Below, one piece after another: positions 8,247 through 17,657 of a stretch of DNA of 64,000 bases. Below the pieces are notes generated by a model. It searched no databases. It had not been told where the DNA came from and saw only the letters and a list, made by a program, of their open reading frames with translations. The position numbers and the translations under genes were made by a program. Within the stretch, counting starts at the first letter, position 1; the number at the start of each line of letters is the position of its first letter. The stretch comes from a virus: positions 39,828 through 103,827 of the IMG/VR virus record IMGVR_UViG_3300042564_006100. One strand, written 5' to 3'.

Positions 8247-9496
8247 GTGATCGGAACAAAAACAAGCCCGGCTATAAGGAGACCAAAGCTGGGTGGATGC
8301 CAAGCGATTGGCAGTGTCGAACCTTGGATTCGATAGCAACCCGCCTAACTGGGCATACCCCTGACAACAATGTTCCGGAGTACTGGAACGGTGGAGTAAA
8401 ATGGGTTTCTCTGGCCGACTCAGATCGTCTTGATCGAGGCTTGATTCTTAGCACCGACAAGGAAATCAGCGATCTGGGCATCAAGCACTCCTCTGCCCGT
8501 CGACTGCCATACGGCACGGTAGTTCTGTTGAGAGATGCTTCGGTCGGAAAGGTCGGGATTCTTGCTCAAGAAATGGCTGTTAGTCAGCACTTCGTGGCAT
8601 GGGTCTGCGGTGGAGAACTTGAGAACCGCTATCTCTACTACTGGCTATTGTCGCAACGGAGGCTTTTTGTTCGCGTGGCTGTAGGCACCACCATCGTCAC
8701 AATTGGAATGCCATTTTTCGCTAAGCTCACGGTGCCTGTGCCACCCCTGCCCGAGCAGATTGAAATCGCTGACATTCTCACCACCTGCGACGAGGTTATT
8801 GAGAAGACGAGCGCGCTGATAAACTCAAAGAAGCAGCAGAAAAAAACACTCATGCATCAACTACTCACCGGTAAGAAACGCCTGCCAAGGTTTGAGGGGG
8901 AGTGGACCAAGGTTGTGCTGGCTAATCTTTGCACACGACTGAAGGAGGTTGCAGAGAATCCCGATGGATACCCCGTTCTCAGTATTACAGCCAGAACTGG
9001 ATTCGTTTCCCAGGAAGATAAGTTCAGCCGCGTGATCGCGGGCAAGCAGGTTGAGAACTACGTTGTACTGAAGCGTGGAGATTTCGCTTACAACAAAGGA
9101 AACTCTTACCTGTATCCACAAGGCTGTGTCTATCAGCTATCAGAATACGATGAGGGTCTTGTTCCCAATGTTTTTTACTCATTCAGGCTCGATGAAGCGT
9201 GTGCGGATGCTGATTTCATCAAGCAGTACTTCCTTGCGGGCTTGCACAACAAGGATCTGTACCGCTGGATCAACTCCGGGGTGCGGAACAATGGATTGCT
9301 TAATTTGAACGCATCGGATTTTTTCAAACTGCCGATCAGTCTCCCACCACTGCCTGAGCAGAAAGCCATTGGAAATGTTTTCCGTGAGGCTGACACCGAG
9401 ATCAGAGCGCTCGATGCGAAGCTGAAGTCACTCAAGCAGCAGAAAAAAGCACTGATGCAAAAACTCCTCACTGGCCAAGTCCGCGTGAAGGTCTGA
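8243..9496 (+). CDS. hsdS: Type I specificity subunit HsdS
   Basis: A 417-residue protein with two target-recognition domains, each followed by a conserved helix. The repeated signatures are PPLPEQIEIADIL with LMHQLLTGKKRL in the first half and PPLPEQKAIGNVF with LMQKLLTGQVRV in the second. This is the complete bipartite architecture that recognises a split DNA target. Start and stop are coupled tightly to hsdM and hsdR (12-bp gap). The recognised sequence cannot be read from the protein. Confidence 0.95.
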   Translation: MSDRNKNKPGYKETKAGWMPSDWQCRTLDSIATRLTGHTPDNNVPEYWNGGVKWVSLADSDRLDRGLILSTDKEISDLGIKHSSARRLPYGTVVLLRDASVGKVGILAQEMAVSQHFVAWVCGGELENRYLYYWLLSQRRLFVRVAVGTTIVTIGMPFFAKLTVPVPPLPEQIEIADILTTCDEVIEKTSALINSKKQQKKTLMHQLLTGKKRLPRFEGEWTKVVLANLCTRLKEVAENPDGYPVLSITARTGFVSQEDKFSRVIAGKQVENYVVLKRGDFAYNKGNSYLYPQGCVYQLSEYDEGLVPNVFYSFRLDEACADADFIKQYFLAGLHNKDLYRWINSGVRNNGLLNLNASDFFKLPISLPPLPEQKAIGNVFREADTEIRALDAKLKSLKQQKKALMQKLLTGQVRVKV

Positions 9497-9508
9497 CCCC
9501 ACCAAATC

Positions 9509-12500
9509 ATGGAATACGCAACGCATTATCAGACCCCGAGCTACCTTGAAAAGGTGCAGAGCCAGCTTCCGGCTTTGCAGCTGCTCATCGAGATGGGGTG
9601 GGAATACCTGCCGCCGGAAGAATGCAACCGCCTGCGTGGAGACCGGTTAGGAACGGCCATTCTGGAACCGATTCTACTCGACTTCATCCGCAAGAACGGG
9701 CGCTACACCTTCAAGGGACGGGAGCATGTCTTTACCGAGAACGCTGTTGCCAACGCAGTTCAGGTGCTCAAAGCCTTCCGAGCCACCGGTGCAATTCACC
9801 AGAACGAGGAGGCCTACGACCTACTCTGCCTCGGCACCAGTGTGCCACAGACGGTGGATGGTGACACCAAGAGCTTTTCCATTGGCTACATCGACTGGAA
9901 GCACCCGGAGAACAACCGTTATCACTGTACCGCCGAGTTCAAGGTTGAGCGAGTTGGCCTGCAAAAGCACTACATCCCGGACATCATCCTATACGTCAAC
10001 GGCATCCCGCTGGTGGTGATCGAATGCAAGCGGAGCGCCTACAACGACCTCAAGAAACAGCCAATCGATCTGGCGATTGACCAGTTGCGCGGCTACCAGC
10101 AGAAGGATGGCATCCCCCAGGTTTTCCTCTATTCGCAGCTCCTTCTCGCCCTCGCGCGAGACAAGGCGGAATACGGCACCACTGGCACGCCTCGGAAATT
10201 CTGGACGGTGTGGAAGGAAGACGGATTGGACAAATCGATCCTTGAGCTGATCCATCGCCCCATGAAGGAAGGTTCGCCACTCCTCGATGCGCCCTTCCAG
10301 CAGGAAGCTGCTGAGTTTCTAAAACTCCACAACGGGAGACGGGCCATTTATGCGCAGGACCGAGCCCTCTACTCCCTTTGCCGGCCCGAGCGCCTGCTAC
10401 AGCTGACCTACCAGAATATCGTTTACGACAACGGCACCAAGAAGATTGCCCGCTACCAGCAGTTCTTTGCGGTGGCAGACATCTTGAGGCGGATCCGCAG
10501 CGGCGGGTCGTCCGAGCCTAGGGCTGGCGGCGTGGTCTGGCAAACCCAGGGCAGTGGGAAGTCGCTCACCATGGTGATGCTGGCCAAAGCCCTTGCGCTA
10601 GCCCCAGATGTTCTCACACCCAAGGTGATTCTCGTGACCGATCGGATCGACCTGGACGACCAGATCTGCGGCACCTTCCGTGCCTGCGGTCTGGAACCCG
10701 AGCAGGCCAGCACTGGCGAGCATCTCGTCAAACTCATGAACGATGACAAGGCTCACGTCGTAACCACTCTGATCCACAAGTTCGAGGCAGCGACGAAGAA
10801 CCGCGGACTGGCGGAGGTCTCCCGCGATACATTCGTCTTGGTGGATGAAGCCCACCGAAGCAACTACTCAGAGCATCATGCTCGGATGAAAATAGCGCTA
10901 AAGGGGGCCTGCTTCATCGCCTTCACCGGAACGCCGCTGGCGAAGGACGCGAAGAAAAATACCTTTGGCAAGTTTGGCGCTTTGTTCACTCCGCCCTACA
11001 CAATTTCGCAAGCGGTGGCCGACGGAGCGGTGACGCCACTTCTCTACGAGGCCCGACATGTCCCCCAAAACGTCGATCAAGGGCCGATTGACAGTTGGTT
11101 TGAGAAGTTGACGCTTGGATTGAACGAGAAGCAGCGGGCTGACCTGAAGCGAAAGTTTTCCTCCGCGAGGCAATTGAACAAAGCTGAGCAGAAGGTGCGC
11201 ATGGTCGCATGGGATGTCACCCGACACTACGTAACGACCTACCAGGGAACCGGTATGAAGGGCCAGCTGGTGGCTCCCGACAAGGCTACTGCGCTACTCT
11301 ACAAGAGCTTCTTCGATGAGTTTGACCAGGTTAGCACCGAGATCCTGATGTCCGGGCCGAACACCGCTGAGGGCGAGGACGGCAAAAAGAAGGAAGTCTC
11401 CACGCACGAGAAGACGTTCTGGAATCGAATGATGGACCGCTATGGCTCCGAGGATAAATACAACAAGCAGCTGATCAATGCATTCAAGAAGGGTGACGAG
11501 CCAGAGATCATCATCGTGGTCGATAAGCTGCTCACTGGTTTCGACGCACCCTGCAACGCGGTTCTATACCTCGCCAGGACCCTGAAGGGGCACACCCTGC
11601 TGCAGGCCATCGCGCGGGTGAACCGTCTTTTCGATGGCAAAGAATACGGTCTCATTCTTGACTACAGCGGCGTGATAGAGGAACTGGACGAGGCAATTGA
11701 TTTCTACTCTCAACTCGCCGATTTCGATGAATCGGATCTCGCGGAAACCGTGCACACCGTTGAGGAGGAAGCTGCCAAGCTTCCGCAGTATCATTCTGAT
11801 CTCTGGGAACTCTTTGCTGCTCTAAAAGGAAGCGCCGACCCGGAAGTGTTTGCCCAGAGCCTGCGCGATGAAGAAAAGCGCAACCGGTTCTATGAGCGCT
11901 TCAGCCTCTTCGCTCGAACTCTTTCGATGGCGCTGTCATCCACCACTTTTCTGACGAACACGCCGGAGAAAACAGTCCAGCGCTACAAGACAGACCTGAA
12001 GTTCTTCGCCAACCTAAGGGCTGACGTTTCCATCCGATTCCAAGAGCGCATCGATTTCTCCGAGTATGAACCCAAGATCCAGAAGCTGCTCGACACGCAT
12101 GTGGGTGCCGGGGAGATTGTGAAACTTTGCGAACCGATCAACCTGTTTGATGCCAAGGAGCGCCAAGAGGTGCTGGAGGACCAGGGGAAGAGCGCGGAGG
12201 CCAAAGCTGACATGATTGCCTCGGCCACGCAGCGCACAATCGAGAAGGAGATGGAGAAAGATCCCGCATTCTACACCAAGTTCTCGAAGATGCTTCGGGA
12301 CGTGCTGGAGGCTCTCCAACAGAAGCGGATGGAGGCTATCGAGGCGCTGGAGAAAATCAAGGACATCGCAACCAAGGTAGCTACCCACACCGACGACAGC
12401 ATCCCCGAAGAACTCGTAACCCGCGACATGGCTAGACGATACTACGGAGTGATCCGGGAAGAAGTCCGCGAACACAACGCCCAGCCCAAGGCTGCGATCC

Positions 12501-12706
12501 GGATTGCCATGGAGATCCAGAGCCGAATTGGGGATCACAAAATACGGGACTTCCGGGATAATCCCGATGCCCTGAACCGGATGCGGAATGAAATCGACGA
12601 CGTGTTCTTCGAGGTGATCGAGGAGATGGGGCTCGAGATCCCATTGGACGTTCAGGATAAGTTGATCGACAAGTGCATTGAAATCACGATCGCCAATGAG
12701 GACTGA
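9509..12706 (+). CDS. hsdR: Type I restriction endonuclease subunit HsdR
   Basis: A 1065-residue motor and nuclease subunit. The PD-(D/E)XK nuclease is at residues 158-174 (IPDIIL then VVIECKRS). Superfamily 2 helicase motifs follow: QGSGKS near residue 350, VDEAHRS near residue 445, FTGTPL, and LLQAIARVNR. A C-terminal helical domain binds the methylase core. All catalytic residues seen are intact, so the restriction system is probably active. The gene ends inside the start of the YgjP-like gene. Confidence 0.95.
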   Translation: MEYATHYQTPSYLEKVQSQLPALQLLIEMGWEYLPPEECNRLRGDRLGTAILEPILLDFIRKNGRYTFKGREHVFTENAVANAVQVLKAFRATGAIHQNEEAYDLLCLGTSVPQTVDGDTKSFSIGYIDWKHPENNRYHCTAEFKVERVGLQKHYIPDIILYVNGIPLVVIECKRSAYNDLKKQPIDLAIDQLRGYQQKDGIPQVFLYSQLLLALARDKAEYGTTGTPRKFWTVWKEDGLDKSILELIHRPMKEGSPLLDAPFQQEAAEFLKLHNGRRAIYAQDRALYSLCRPERLLQLTYQNIVYDNGTKKIARYQQFFAVADILRRIRSGGSSEPRAGGVVWQTQGSGKSLTMVMLAKALALAPDVLTPKVILVTDRIDLDDQICGTFRACGLEPEQASTGEHLVKLMNDDKAHVVTTLIHKFEAATKNRGLAEVSRDTFVLVDEAHRSNYSEHHARMKIALKGACFIAFTGTPLAKDAKKNTFGKFGALFTPPYTISQAVADGAVTPLLYEARHVPQNVDQGPIDSWFEKLTLGLNEKQRADLKRKFSSARQLNKAEQKVRMVAWDVTRHYVTTYQGTGMKGQLVAPDKATALLYKSFFDEFDQVSTEILMSGPNTAEGEDGKKKEVSTHEKTFWNRMMDRYGSEDKYNKQLINAFKKGDEPEIIIVVDKLLTGFDAPCNAVLYLARTLKGHTLLQAIARVNRLFDGKEYGLILDYSGVIEELDEAIDFYSQLADFDESDLAETVHTVEEEAAKLPQYHSDLWELFAALKGSADPEVFAQSLRDEEKRNRFYERFSLFARTLSMALSSTTFLTNTPEKTVQRYKTDLKFFANLRADVSIRFQERIDFSEYEPKIQKLLDTHVGAGEIVKLCEPINLFDAKERQEVLEDQGKSAEAKADMIASATQRTIEKEMEKDPAFYTKFSKMLRDVLEALQQKRMEAIEALEKIKDIATKVATHTDDSIPEELVTRDMARRYYGVIREEVREHNAQPKAAIRIAMEIQSRIGDHKIRDFRDNPDALNRMRNEIDDVFFEVIEEMGLEIPLDVQDKLIDKCIEITIANED

Positions 12707-13439
12707 GCCGGCAGAGTGGATACTCGTATATGGCGAGCGGCGCATCCCCTACCAACTTCGATTCTCGGACCGAAAGCGAATGCGCATCGTAGTGAAGCCG
12801 GATCTGAGTGTCATGGTAGATGTGCCGAATGGATTCAACGAGGACGAGGTCAGGGATGCCCTGCGCTCGAAGGCCCGATGGATCGTACGGCAACTTGGCG
12901 AGTTTGAAGACTACCTCCCGCTACCGACACCCTACAAGTTCATCAGTGGCGAAACCTTTGTTTACCTGGGTCGGCAATACCGACTGAAAGTCGAGCAAGG
13001 GGCGAAAGCACCTGCAAAGCTCCGTGGGCGCTTTCTTCATGTCACAGTTCCGGAAAGGGCTGATGATAAAGCGGTTCGCTCTGCCGTTGATTCCTGGTAT
13101 CGTGAGCGGGCAGACGACGTTTTTCGCCGCTACCTCGCAAGTTGCATGACTGTGGCTGGCCGCCACGGGGTGAATGAGCCTTTCCTTACGATCCGGGAAA
13201 TGCGCACTCGGTGGGGGAGCTGTAGCGCTGCTGGCCGAGTGACTCTGAACCTTCGTCTCATCTATGCCCCGGTCCACTGCATCGAGTATGTGGTGATGCA
13301 CGAGCTCTGCCACCTAGTCCACCACGACCACTCGCCGCAGTTCTTTCGACTCCTGACCCGCTGCATGCCCGACTGGAAGAAGCGGCGAGCTGTTCTCAGC
13401 CGCGTGGTTATTCCCATTCAGCCGCCACCAAAAGCCTAA
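12696..13439 (+). CDS. YgjP/SprT-like zinc metallopeptidase (DUF45)
   Basis: A 247-residue protein with the YgjP-like (DUF45) architecture: an N-terminal beta domain, then TRWGSCS, then the zinc site VMHELCHLVHHDHSPQF near residue 200, which contains HEXXH and a third ligand. Genes of this family are commonly the last gene of type I RM operons; their role there is not settled. I chose ATG 12696, which overlaps the hsdR end, over the alternative TTG at 12678. No membrane segment or signal peptide is seen, so it should be cytoplasmic. Confidence 0.9.
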   Translation: MRTEPAEWILVYGERRIPYQLRFSDRKRMRIVVKPDLSVMVDVPNGFNEDEVRDALRSKARWIVRQLGEFEDYLPLPTPYKFISGETFVYLGRQYRLKVEQGAKAPAKLRGRFLHVTVPERADDKAVRSAVDSWYRERADDVFRRYLASCMTVAGRHGVNEPFLTIREMRTRWGSCSAAGRVTLNLRLIYAPVHCIEYVVMHELCHLVHHDHSPQFFRLLTRCMPDWKKRRAVLSRVVIPIQPPPKA

Positions 13440-14169
13440 ACCTCGCGTGCTTCTCTGATTACGCACCTTTTTTGGGCAAGCATTGCCTTGCGCCCCGCAC
13501 TGGATTCTGCTGAGGTCCGCCCATGGAGTCCAACGGATCAGATTCTCACAACCAGCCCAATGCGGACACATTTTGCGACCCTGTCTCGTTCTCGGGCGGA
13601 TTTCTCGTTGGGGTCAAGCCGCCTCTCTGGTTCACCCCTCACCACATCGTCACGATGATACAGGGAATGGAATCGAGGATTGTTGCCAATCCGCCATTTG
13701 GGGCACCGACACGGGACTGCTGATTTCACCTGATTGGGTTCATGGGCGGTCATCCCACCCTCATCCGCTCAATCGCCGCCGCCACATCCACCACCCGGAA
13801 CCGGACGGCCTTGTCCATTTTGAAGTAGGGGATCAGGCCACCCACGCGCCAGTTCGTGAGCTGGCAGTCGCAGGCTTTGAGGTTGCTATGAACGTGGTGG
13901 AGGCTAATCCGTGCGGTTGAGGTTACTACCGAAATGACCTTGATCCGACTCGCCGATCTGGCAGATGTATGACGGATGGAAGAGAACCTGACCAGACATG
14001 CTGACTCCCGGATTCGTGGGAGTGCGGCGGTGCTCGGCAAAGGTTCAAACCCTCTCATGGTCCGGGACAGAATCCCCGGATTCCATGAGAATTCCATGAA
14101 AACCGCCGTGTCGCTAGGCATCGCCCTTCGCCACCGGCAAACAACCAACACGCACAAGAGCCAGTAAAT
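13440..14169. other. Non-coding junction, probable left prophage end
   Basis: No intact gene is visible in these 730 bases. It holds a truncated excisionase-like fragment (13750-13866, minus), a small dyad ACTCCC-GGATTCGT-GGGAGT near 14004, a T-arm-like segment near 14041, and a repeated ATTCCATGA near 14080 and 14091. The integrase starts at 14170, so the left attachment site is expected here. I could not find a matching core at the right end. Confidence 0.5.
13750..13866 (-). pseudogene. Excisionase-like HTH fragment
   Basis: The last 38 residues of a minus-strand reading frame (LTNWRVGGLIPYFK, then AVRFRVVDVAAAIER) match the recognition helix and wing of an HTH_17 excisionase-like protein. 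Upstream of this the frame no longer resembles the family (the first helix and start are missing), so I read it as a 5'-truncated gene, perhaps from an earlier element at the same attachment site. Confidence 0.5.
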
Positions 14170-15660
14170 ATGAGCAAAAGCAGACAAGCAGGTGGGGTCC
14201 TAACCCCTCCGCCATCTGGTTGCTCAATCGACGCAACTGATACGCCATCAACAACTTGCGAGCCTTCAGAGCAAACCGGGACAGATTTTCCTGACAGTTT
14301 TTCTGACAAGTTGACTCGAAAGCCGGGGTCTATGACCCGGAAACGCAAACGCCGTAGCAGTGTCGTGGAAATCGGCAACGGTCCCGCGAGAATCAAAATC
14401 TACACGATGAACCGTCGGGATGGTTATCCCGAGTTCACGCTTTCATGGAAGGAGGCGGCCAGGCGCAAGACGCGCAGCTTCTCCTCGATGGACGAAGCAC
14501 GGATGATCGCCCAGCAGATCAGCGTCCGTCTGACCAATGGCTGGACGGCCGCCGATGAAGCGACCCGCCGCGACATCGACCTGCTCCGCCACTGCGAGCA
14601 AGTAGCTCGTGAGCATGGAGTCGGTCTTTCCGCCGCGATGGACGAATGGGCCAGCGCACGGAAAGCCGCAGGTGAAATCCCACTGTCCGATGCGGTGCGG
14701 TTCTATCAAGCAAACCGGGCAGATCTATTTGCCGTCCGCACCAACGTCCAGGTAGCCGCCGAGTTCGTCGTGTCGCTGAAACGCAAGGGCGTGAGTGCCA
14801 TCTATGTTCGGAACGCGACTAGCAGCCTCAAGCGGGTCACCGATGCCATGCCGGGAAATATCGCAGATGTCAGCGTGGCCGACATCAACCGGTTCCTCGA
14901 CAGCCTCAAGACGCTTGGGCCGGTCAGCAAGAACGGCATTCGGCGCAACCTCGTTACGATGTTTGGATTCGCCAAGAAACAGGGATACCTCCATCCCGAC
15001 CGGAAAACTGCTGCGGAACAGAGCGACTCGTTCAAGGAGCCTGAGAAGGAGATCGAGATTTTTACGCCGGACGAGATGCGTGACATCCTGCTCGCCGCCC
15101 ACGCCCGCATCCTGCCGCTCATCGCCATCGGCGGATTTTGCGGAATTCGGTCTGCCGAGGTCGAACGCCTCACCTGGCAGGACATCAAATGGGATCGCGG
15201 CCACATCGAGATCGCCGGCCACAAGGCGAAGACGGCGGCGCGGCGACTCGTCCCCCTCCCCGAGAATCTCAAGGCGTGGCTTGCGCCATGGCGTGATGAA
15301 ACCGGCCCTATCCTCACGATCAGCGATGTATCGGGTGCCTTGGGTGATACCGCAGTGAAGGCGAAAATCCCCGGCGGATGGCGTCAGAATGCCCTCAGAC
15401 ACTCGTTCATCAGCTATCGAGTATCACTGACAGGCGACGTAGCTCGAACCTCTCTGGAGGCAGGCAACTCCCCGAAAATGATCTTCCGCCACTATCGGGA
15501 AATCGTGGATGAGGAAGCCGCCCGGACATGGTTCGGGATGACGCCTCCCGATGGCTGGATGCCGACGGGACTCAAGCACAGCCTGCGGGAACGGATGTGG
15601 CGCTTGCTGGCACAAGATGGGACACCGCGTGTTGACAGCGATAACAGTGAGCAATCATGA
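14170..15660 (+). CDS. int: Tyrosine recombinase (phage integrase)
   Basis: A 496-residue integrase that inserts and excises the prophage by site-specific recombination. The catalytic C-terminal domain shows the first arginine in CGIRSAEVERL (near residue 326), NALRHSF (near 407) and the nucleophilic tyrosine in IFRHYREIV (near 440). A core-binding SAM-like domain covers about residues 180-260. It is longer than usual by an N-terminal stretch of about 55 basic residues. It is the leftmost prophage gene and its stop overlaps the excisionase start (ATGA). Confidence 0.92.
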   Translation: MSKSRQAGGVLTPPPSGCSIDATDTPSTTCEPSEQTGTDFPDSFSDKLTRKPGSMTRKRKRRSSVVEIGNGPARIKIYTMNRRDGYPEFTLSWKEAARRKTRSFSSMDEARMIAQQISVRLTNGWTAADEATRRDIDLLRHCEQVAREHGVGLSAAMDEWASARKAAGEIPLSDAVRFYQANRADLFAVRTNVQVAAEFVVSLKRKGVSAIYVRNATSSLKRVTDAMPGNIADVSVADINRFLDSLKTLGPVSKNGIRRNLVTMFGFAKKQGYLHPDRKTAAEQSDSFKEPEKEIEIFTPDEMRDILLAAHARILPLIAIGGFCGIRSAEVERLTWQDIKWDRGHIEIAGHKAKTAARRLVPLPENLKAWLAPWRDETGPILTISDVSGALGDTAVKAKIPGGWRQNALRHSFISYRVSLTGDVARTSLEAGNSPKMIFRHYREIVDEEAARTWFGMTPPDGWMPTGLKHSLRERMWRLLAQDGTPRVDSDNSEQS

Positions 15661-15884
15661 AAACACTCACTCACACCACCAACGATCCGGCGACGAAGAA
15701 CGATCCCATTCTGATCAAAAAGAAGGAACTCGCAAAACGGCTCTCAGTCAGCCCCCACACGATTGATGCGTGGGTTCAGCGTCGTGAAATACCGTGCATC
15801 AAAGTGACTCCTCGACTTTATCTCTACGAAGTCGAGGCAGTCATGGACGCCATCCGGAGGAAATACGGAACCAACGCCGCCTGA
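15657..15884 (+). CDS. xis: Excisionase-like HTH protein
   Basis: A 75-residue HTH_17 protein: KKELAKRLSVSPHTIDAWVQ, then REIPCIKVTPRLYLYEVEAVMDA. This is the small winged HTH typical of directionality factors. Coupling to the integrase by an ATGA overlap supports a role in excision. A terminator follows at once, so integrase and excisionase form a two-gene unit. Confidence 0.8.
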   Translation: MKTLTHTTNDPATKNDPILIKKKELAKRLSVSPHTIDAWVQRREIPCIKVTPRLYLYEVEAVMDAIRRKYGTNAA

Positions 15885-15895
15885 TTCCTGAACAC

Positions 15896-15932
15896 GAAAA
15901 ACCCCGGACGGTGAAAGCCATCCGGGGTTTTT
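15896..15932. terminator. Bidirectional terminator between int/xis and the late operon
   Basis: ACCCCGGA ... TCCGGGGT arms around a 12-base loop, with AAAAA on the left and TTTTT on the right. It ends both the plus-strand integrase unit and the very long minus-strand phage operon. Confidence 0.88.
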
Positions 15933-15939
15933 CATTGGT

Positions 15940-16128
15940 TCACTTTCGCCTCAGTTTTCGAGCCATGCTGACGAGCGACATGATACCGACGGCCAGACCC
16001 ACAAGTAGAGATGCCACCCGCAAAGTCCATTCGACTTGCTCTTGAAGAGACGTGATTACACCGAGCACCGGAGAAGCGATTCCGACGATGGCCTTGAATG
16101 TGTAGTCGATGTCGATTGGGTGGCGCAT
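15940..16128 (-). CDS. Small membrane protein, holin-like
   Basis: A 62-residue protein with two hydrophobic stretches (about residues 13-27 and 38-56, the second WTLRVASLLVGLAVGIMSLV) and a basic tail (ARKLRRK). Size, two membrane segments and a charged C-terminus fit a holin. It is the last gene of the late operon. The start is set by the TTGACA box 16 nt upstream, which also holds the stop of the preceding gene. A second holin candidate lies beside the endolysin at 36960-37337, so the lysis role here is uncertain. Confidence 0.5.
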   Translation of the reverse strand: MRHPIDIDYTFKAIVGIASPVLGVITSLQEQVEWTLRVASLLVGLAVGIMSLVSMARKLRRK

Positions 16129-16146
16129 GGCGACTGGTGGCCGGTG

Positions 16147-16527
16147 TCAATCGCCCTGCGGCTGATAGGGTCCCTCTCCCACGGTGATGGTGCCATCCGG
16201 ATTCATCGTGAACTCGTGGGTTGGCCGTACGATGTCCGGCAAGACTTCGTCCAGTGCTGCAATGGAGTCGATCACCTCGGTGAGTGCGCCATGCGCCTGT
16301 GCGATACGAACAGCATCGGTGCCGAGAGCGTCCACAGCTTGCTGCGGAGTGAGTCTAGGATGGTGCCAGATTCGGCTAGCGCCCTGCTTTTGGATCTGGC
16401 AGAGCCGTTTGTATCCTTCGCGGGCGTCGGCGAGAACGGCGGCACGAAGCCGCGATGCCTCACGGGCCAAGCTGATTTCCGGCACTTCGGGCGAGGCCGG
16501 GGTGGCGAAGATTTTGGTGTTGCTCAT
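16147..16527 (-). CDS. Hypothetical phage protein, 126 aa
   Basis: I do not recognise this protein. It is mostly helical and soluble, with a C-terminal strand-rich NPDGTITVGEGPY. It overlaps the CMP-sugar synthetase-like gene upstream (ATGA) and its stop forms part of the TTGACA box of the next gene. The position among fibre-linked genes suggests a late accessory protein. Confidence 0.6.
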   Translation of the reverse strand: MSNTKIFATPASPEVPEISLAREASRLRAAVLADAREGYKRLCQIQKQGASRIWHHPRLTPQQAVDALGTDAVRIAQAHGALTEVIDSIAALDEVLPDIVRPTHEFTMNPDGTITVGEGPYQPQGD

Positions 16528-17657
16528 GGTTTTCTATCGGTTCCGGTTTGTTTTAGAATGGCGATCTCACGCGAGACGCCGGGTTGGTTGAATTTGCCGA
16601 TCGAGTCGGCTGCACGGGTGGCGGATCCGCTGAATCCAACCCTTGTCAGTTGGCATCCGGCCCGGTGGAGCAGGTCGCAGGCGAAGGCTCCGGTGGTCAG
16701 GTGGTTGCTGAGCGGCTCTGAAATCCGCCGGATTTCGACGTGCTTACCGCAGATCACGGGGAGTTGATGCCGCAGCCAGTCGCCGGTGCCGTTGTCCCGG
16801 ACAATTACCAGGCGGGCCTTTGCCGCGACTTCCTGCGTCGCCGGGCTGATGCCATGCTGTTGAAGGTGAGGGTTTGCGATCAGGAATAGAACGTCGGCTC
16901 GTCCCCCGTCCCAGCCGTGGCAGTGATTGATCCATGCCACCGGGAACTGTTGAGGGATGGGCAAACCGTCCGGCCGTGCTACGAGTGTGATCGGCCCGCA
17001 AAGGCCGGCGTTGCACAGCGCCGCCACACAGGCAGATGAGTCCGCCTGGCCAAGCGGATTGGTGACCAGCGCGGTTCTGGCCGCACAAAGACACGCCTGC
17101 TCGTATTCCTCTTCGGTGTCGATTTGAAGGCTGTTCAGGTGGCTGTTCGTGACCGGGATGACGTTGGAGAAGTCTCCGACCATTCCCGCAGGAAAGATTG
17201 CCACGCAACCGTCCCACAGGAGTTCCTCTCCGGTGTTCTCGCCACCGATGACGAAACGGTGGACATGCCGCGAGCTGAGGACGGTCGCATCCGGATGCTG
17301 GACCGCTGCTTCAAGACACCGGCGGAGGATGCCGTCGCTCCGGAATGGACTGGTCGGTTGGAGCAGGACGCACTGCCGCCCGGTGGTGCCGGTGGCTTCG
17401 AGCGCATGCCTGATAGAATCAGCGTGCGAGCAGTCTGCGGTGGCCAGGTAATCTGGGCGTTTCACCGCACGCGCACCGTGACGACGGGCGATGTCGAGCA
17501 GTTCCGGAATGTCGGAAGTGACCACCGTTTCGAGTCCCGCTTCGAGAGCGTGAAGGATCGACCACTCCGCGAGCGGACGACCTTCCAGAGGAAGCATATT
17601 CTTGAAGCGGAGCCTCACGCTGCCCGCACGAGCTGTGATGACTGCGACCGGTTTCAT
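16524..17657 (-). CDS. CMP-sugar synthetase-like cytidylyltransferase with extra C-terminal domain
   Basis: A 377-residue protein in two parts. Residues 1-190 match the CTP_transf_3/NeuA fold: AVITARAGSVRLRFKN is the nucleotide-binding P-loop variant (normally ARxGSxRxxxKN), followed by VVTSDIPEL and LLQPTSPFR. Such enzymes activate sialic or Kdo-type acids with CTP. Residues 200-377 are separate; TTGAFACDLLHRAG and the following TRVGFS weakly recall the C-terminal motif of sialyltransferase-like GT29/GT42 proteins, so a bifunctional activation and transfer enzyme is possible. The gene lies directly downstream of a tail fibre. ATG 17657 overlaps the fibre gene stop. Confidence 0.65.
   Translation of the reverse strand: MKPVAVITARAGSVRLRFKNMLPLEGRPLAEWSILHALEAGLETVVTSDIPELLDIARRHGARAVKRPDYLATADCSHADSIRHALEATGTTGRQCVLLQPTSPFRSDGILRRCLEAAVQHPDATVLSSRHVHRFVIGGENTGEELLWDGCVAIFPAGMVGDFSNVIPVTNSHLNSLQIDTEEEYEQACLCAARTALVTNPLGQADSSACVAALCNAGLCGPITLVARPDGLPIPQQFPVAWINHCHGWDGGRADVLFLIANPHLQQHGISPATQEVAAKARLVIVRDNGTGDWLRHQLPVICGKHVEIRRISEPLSNHLTTGAFACDLLHRAGCQLTRVGFSGSATRAADSIGKFNQPGVSREIAILKQTGTDRKP

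Noticed and set aside
12014-12745. 243-residue minus-strand frame opposite hsdR
   Set aside because: Antisense shadow of a strongly coding gene.
13440-13510. GGGCAAG/CTTGCGCC hairpin as terminator of the RM operon
   Set aside because: Imperfect arms and no U-run after the stem on the plus strand.
14035-14065. T-arm-like GGTTCAAACCCTCT, possible tRNA
   Set aside because: No matching acceptor or anticodon arm can be folded around it; only 4 of 5 T-stem pairs form.
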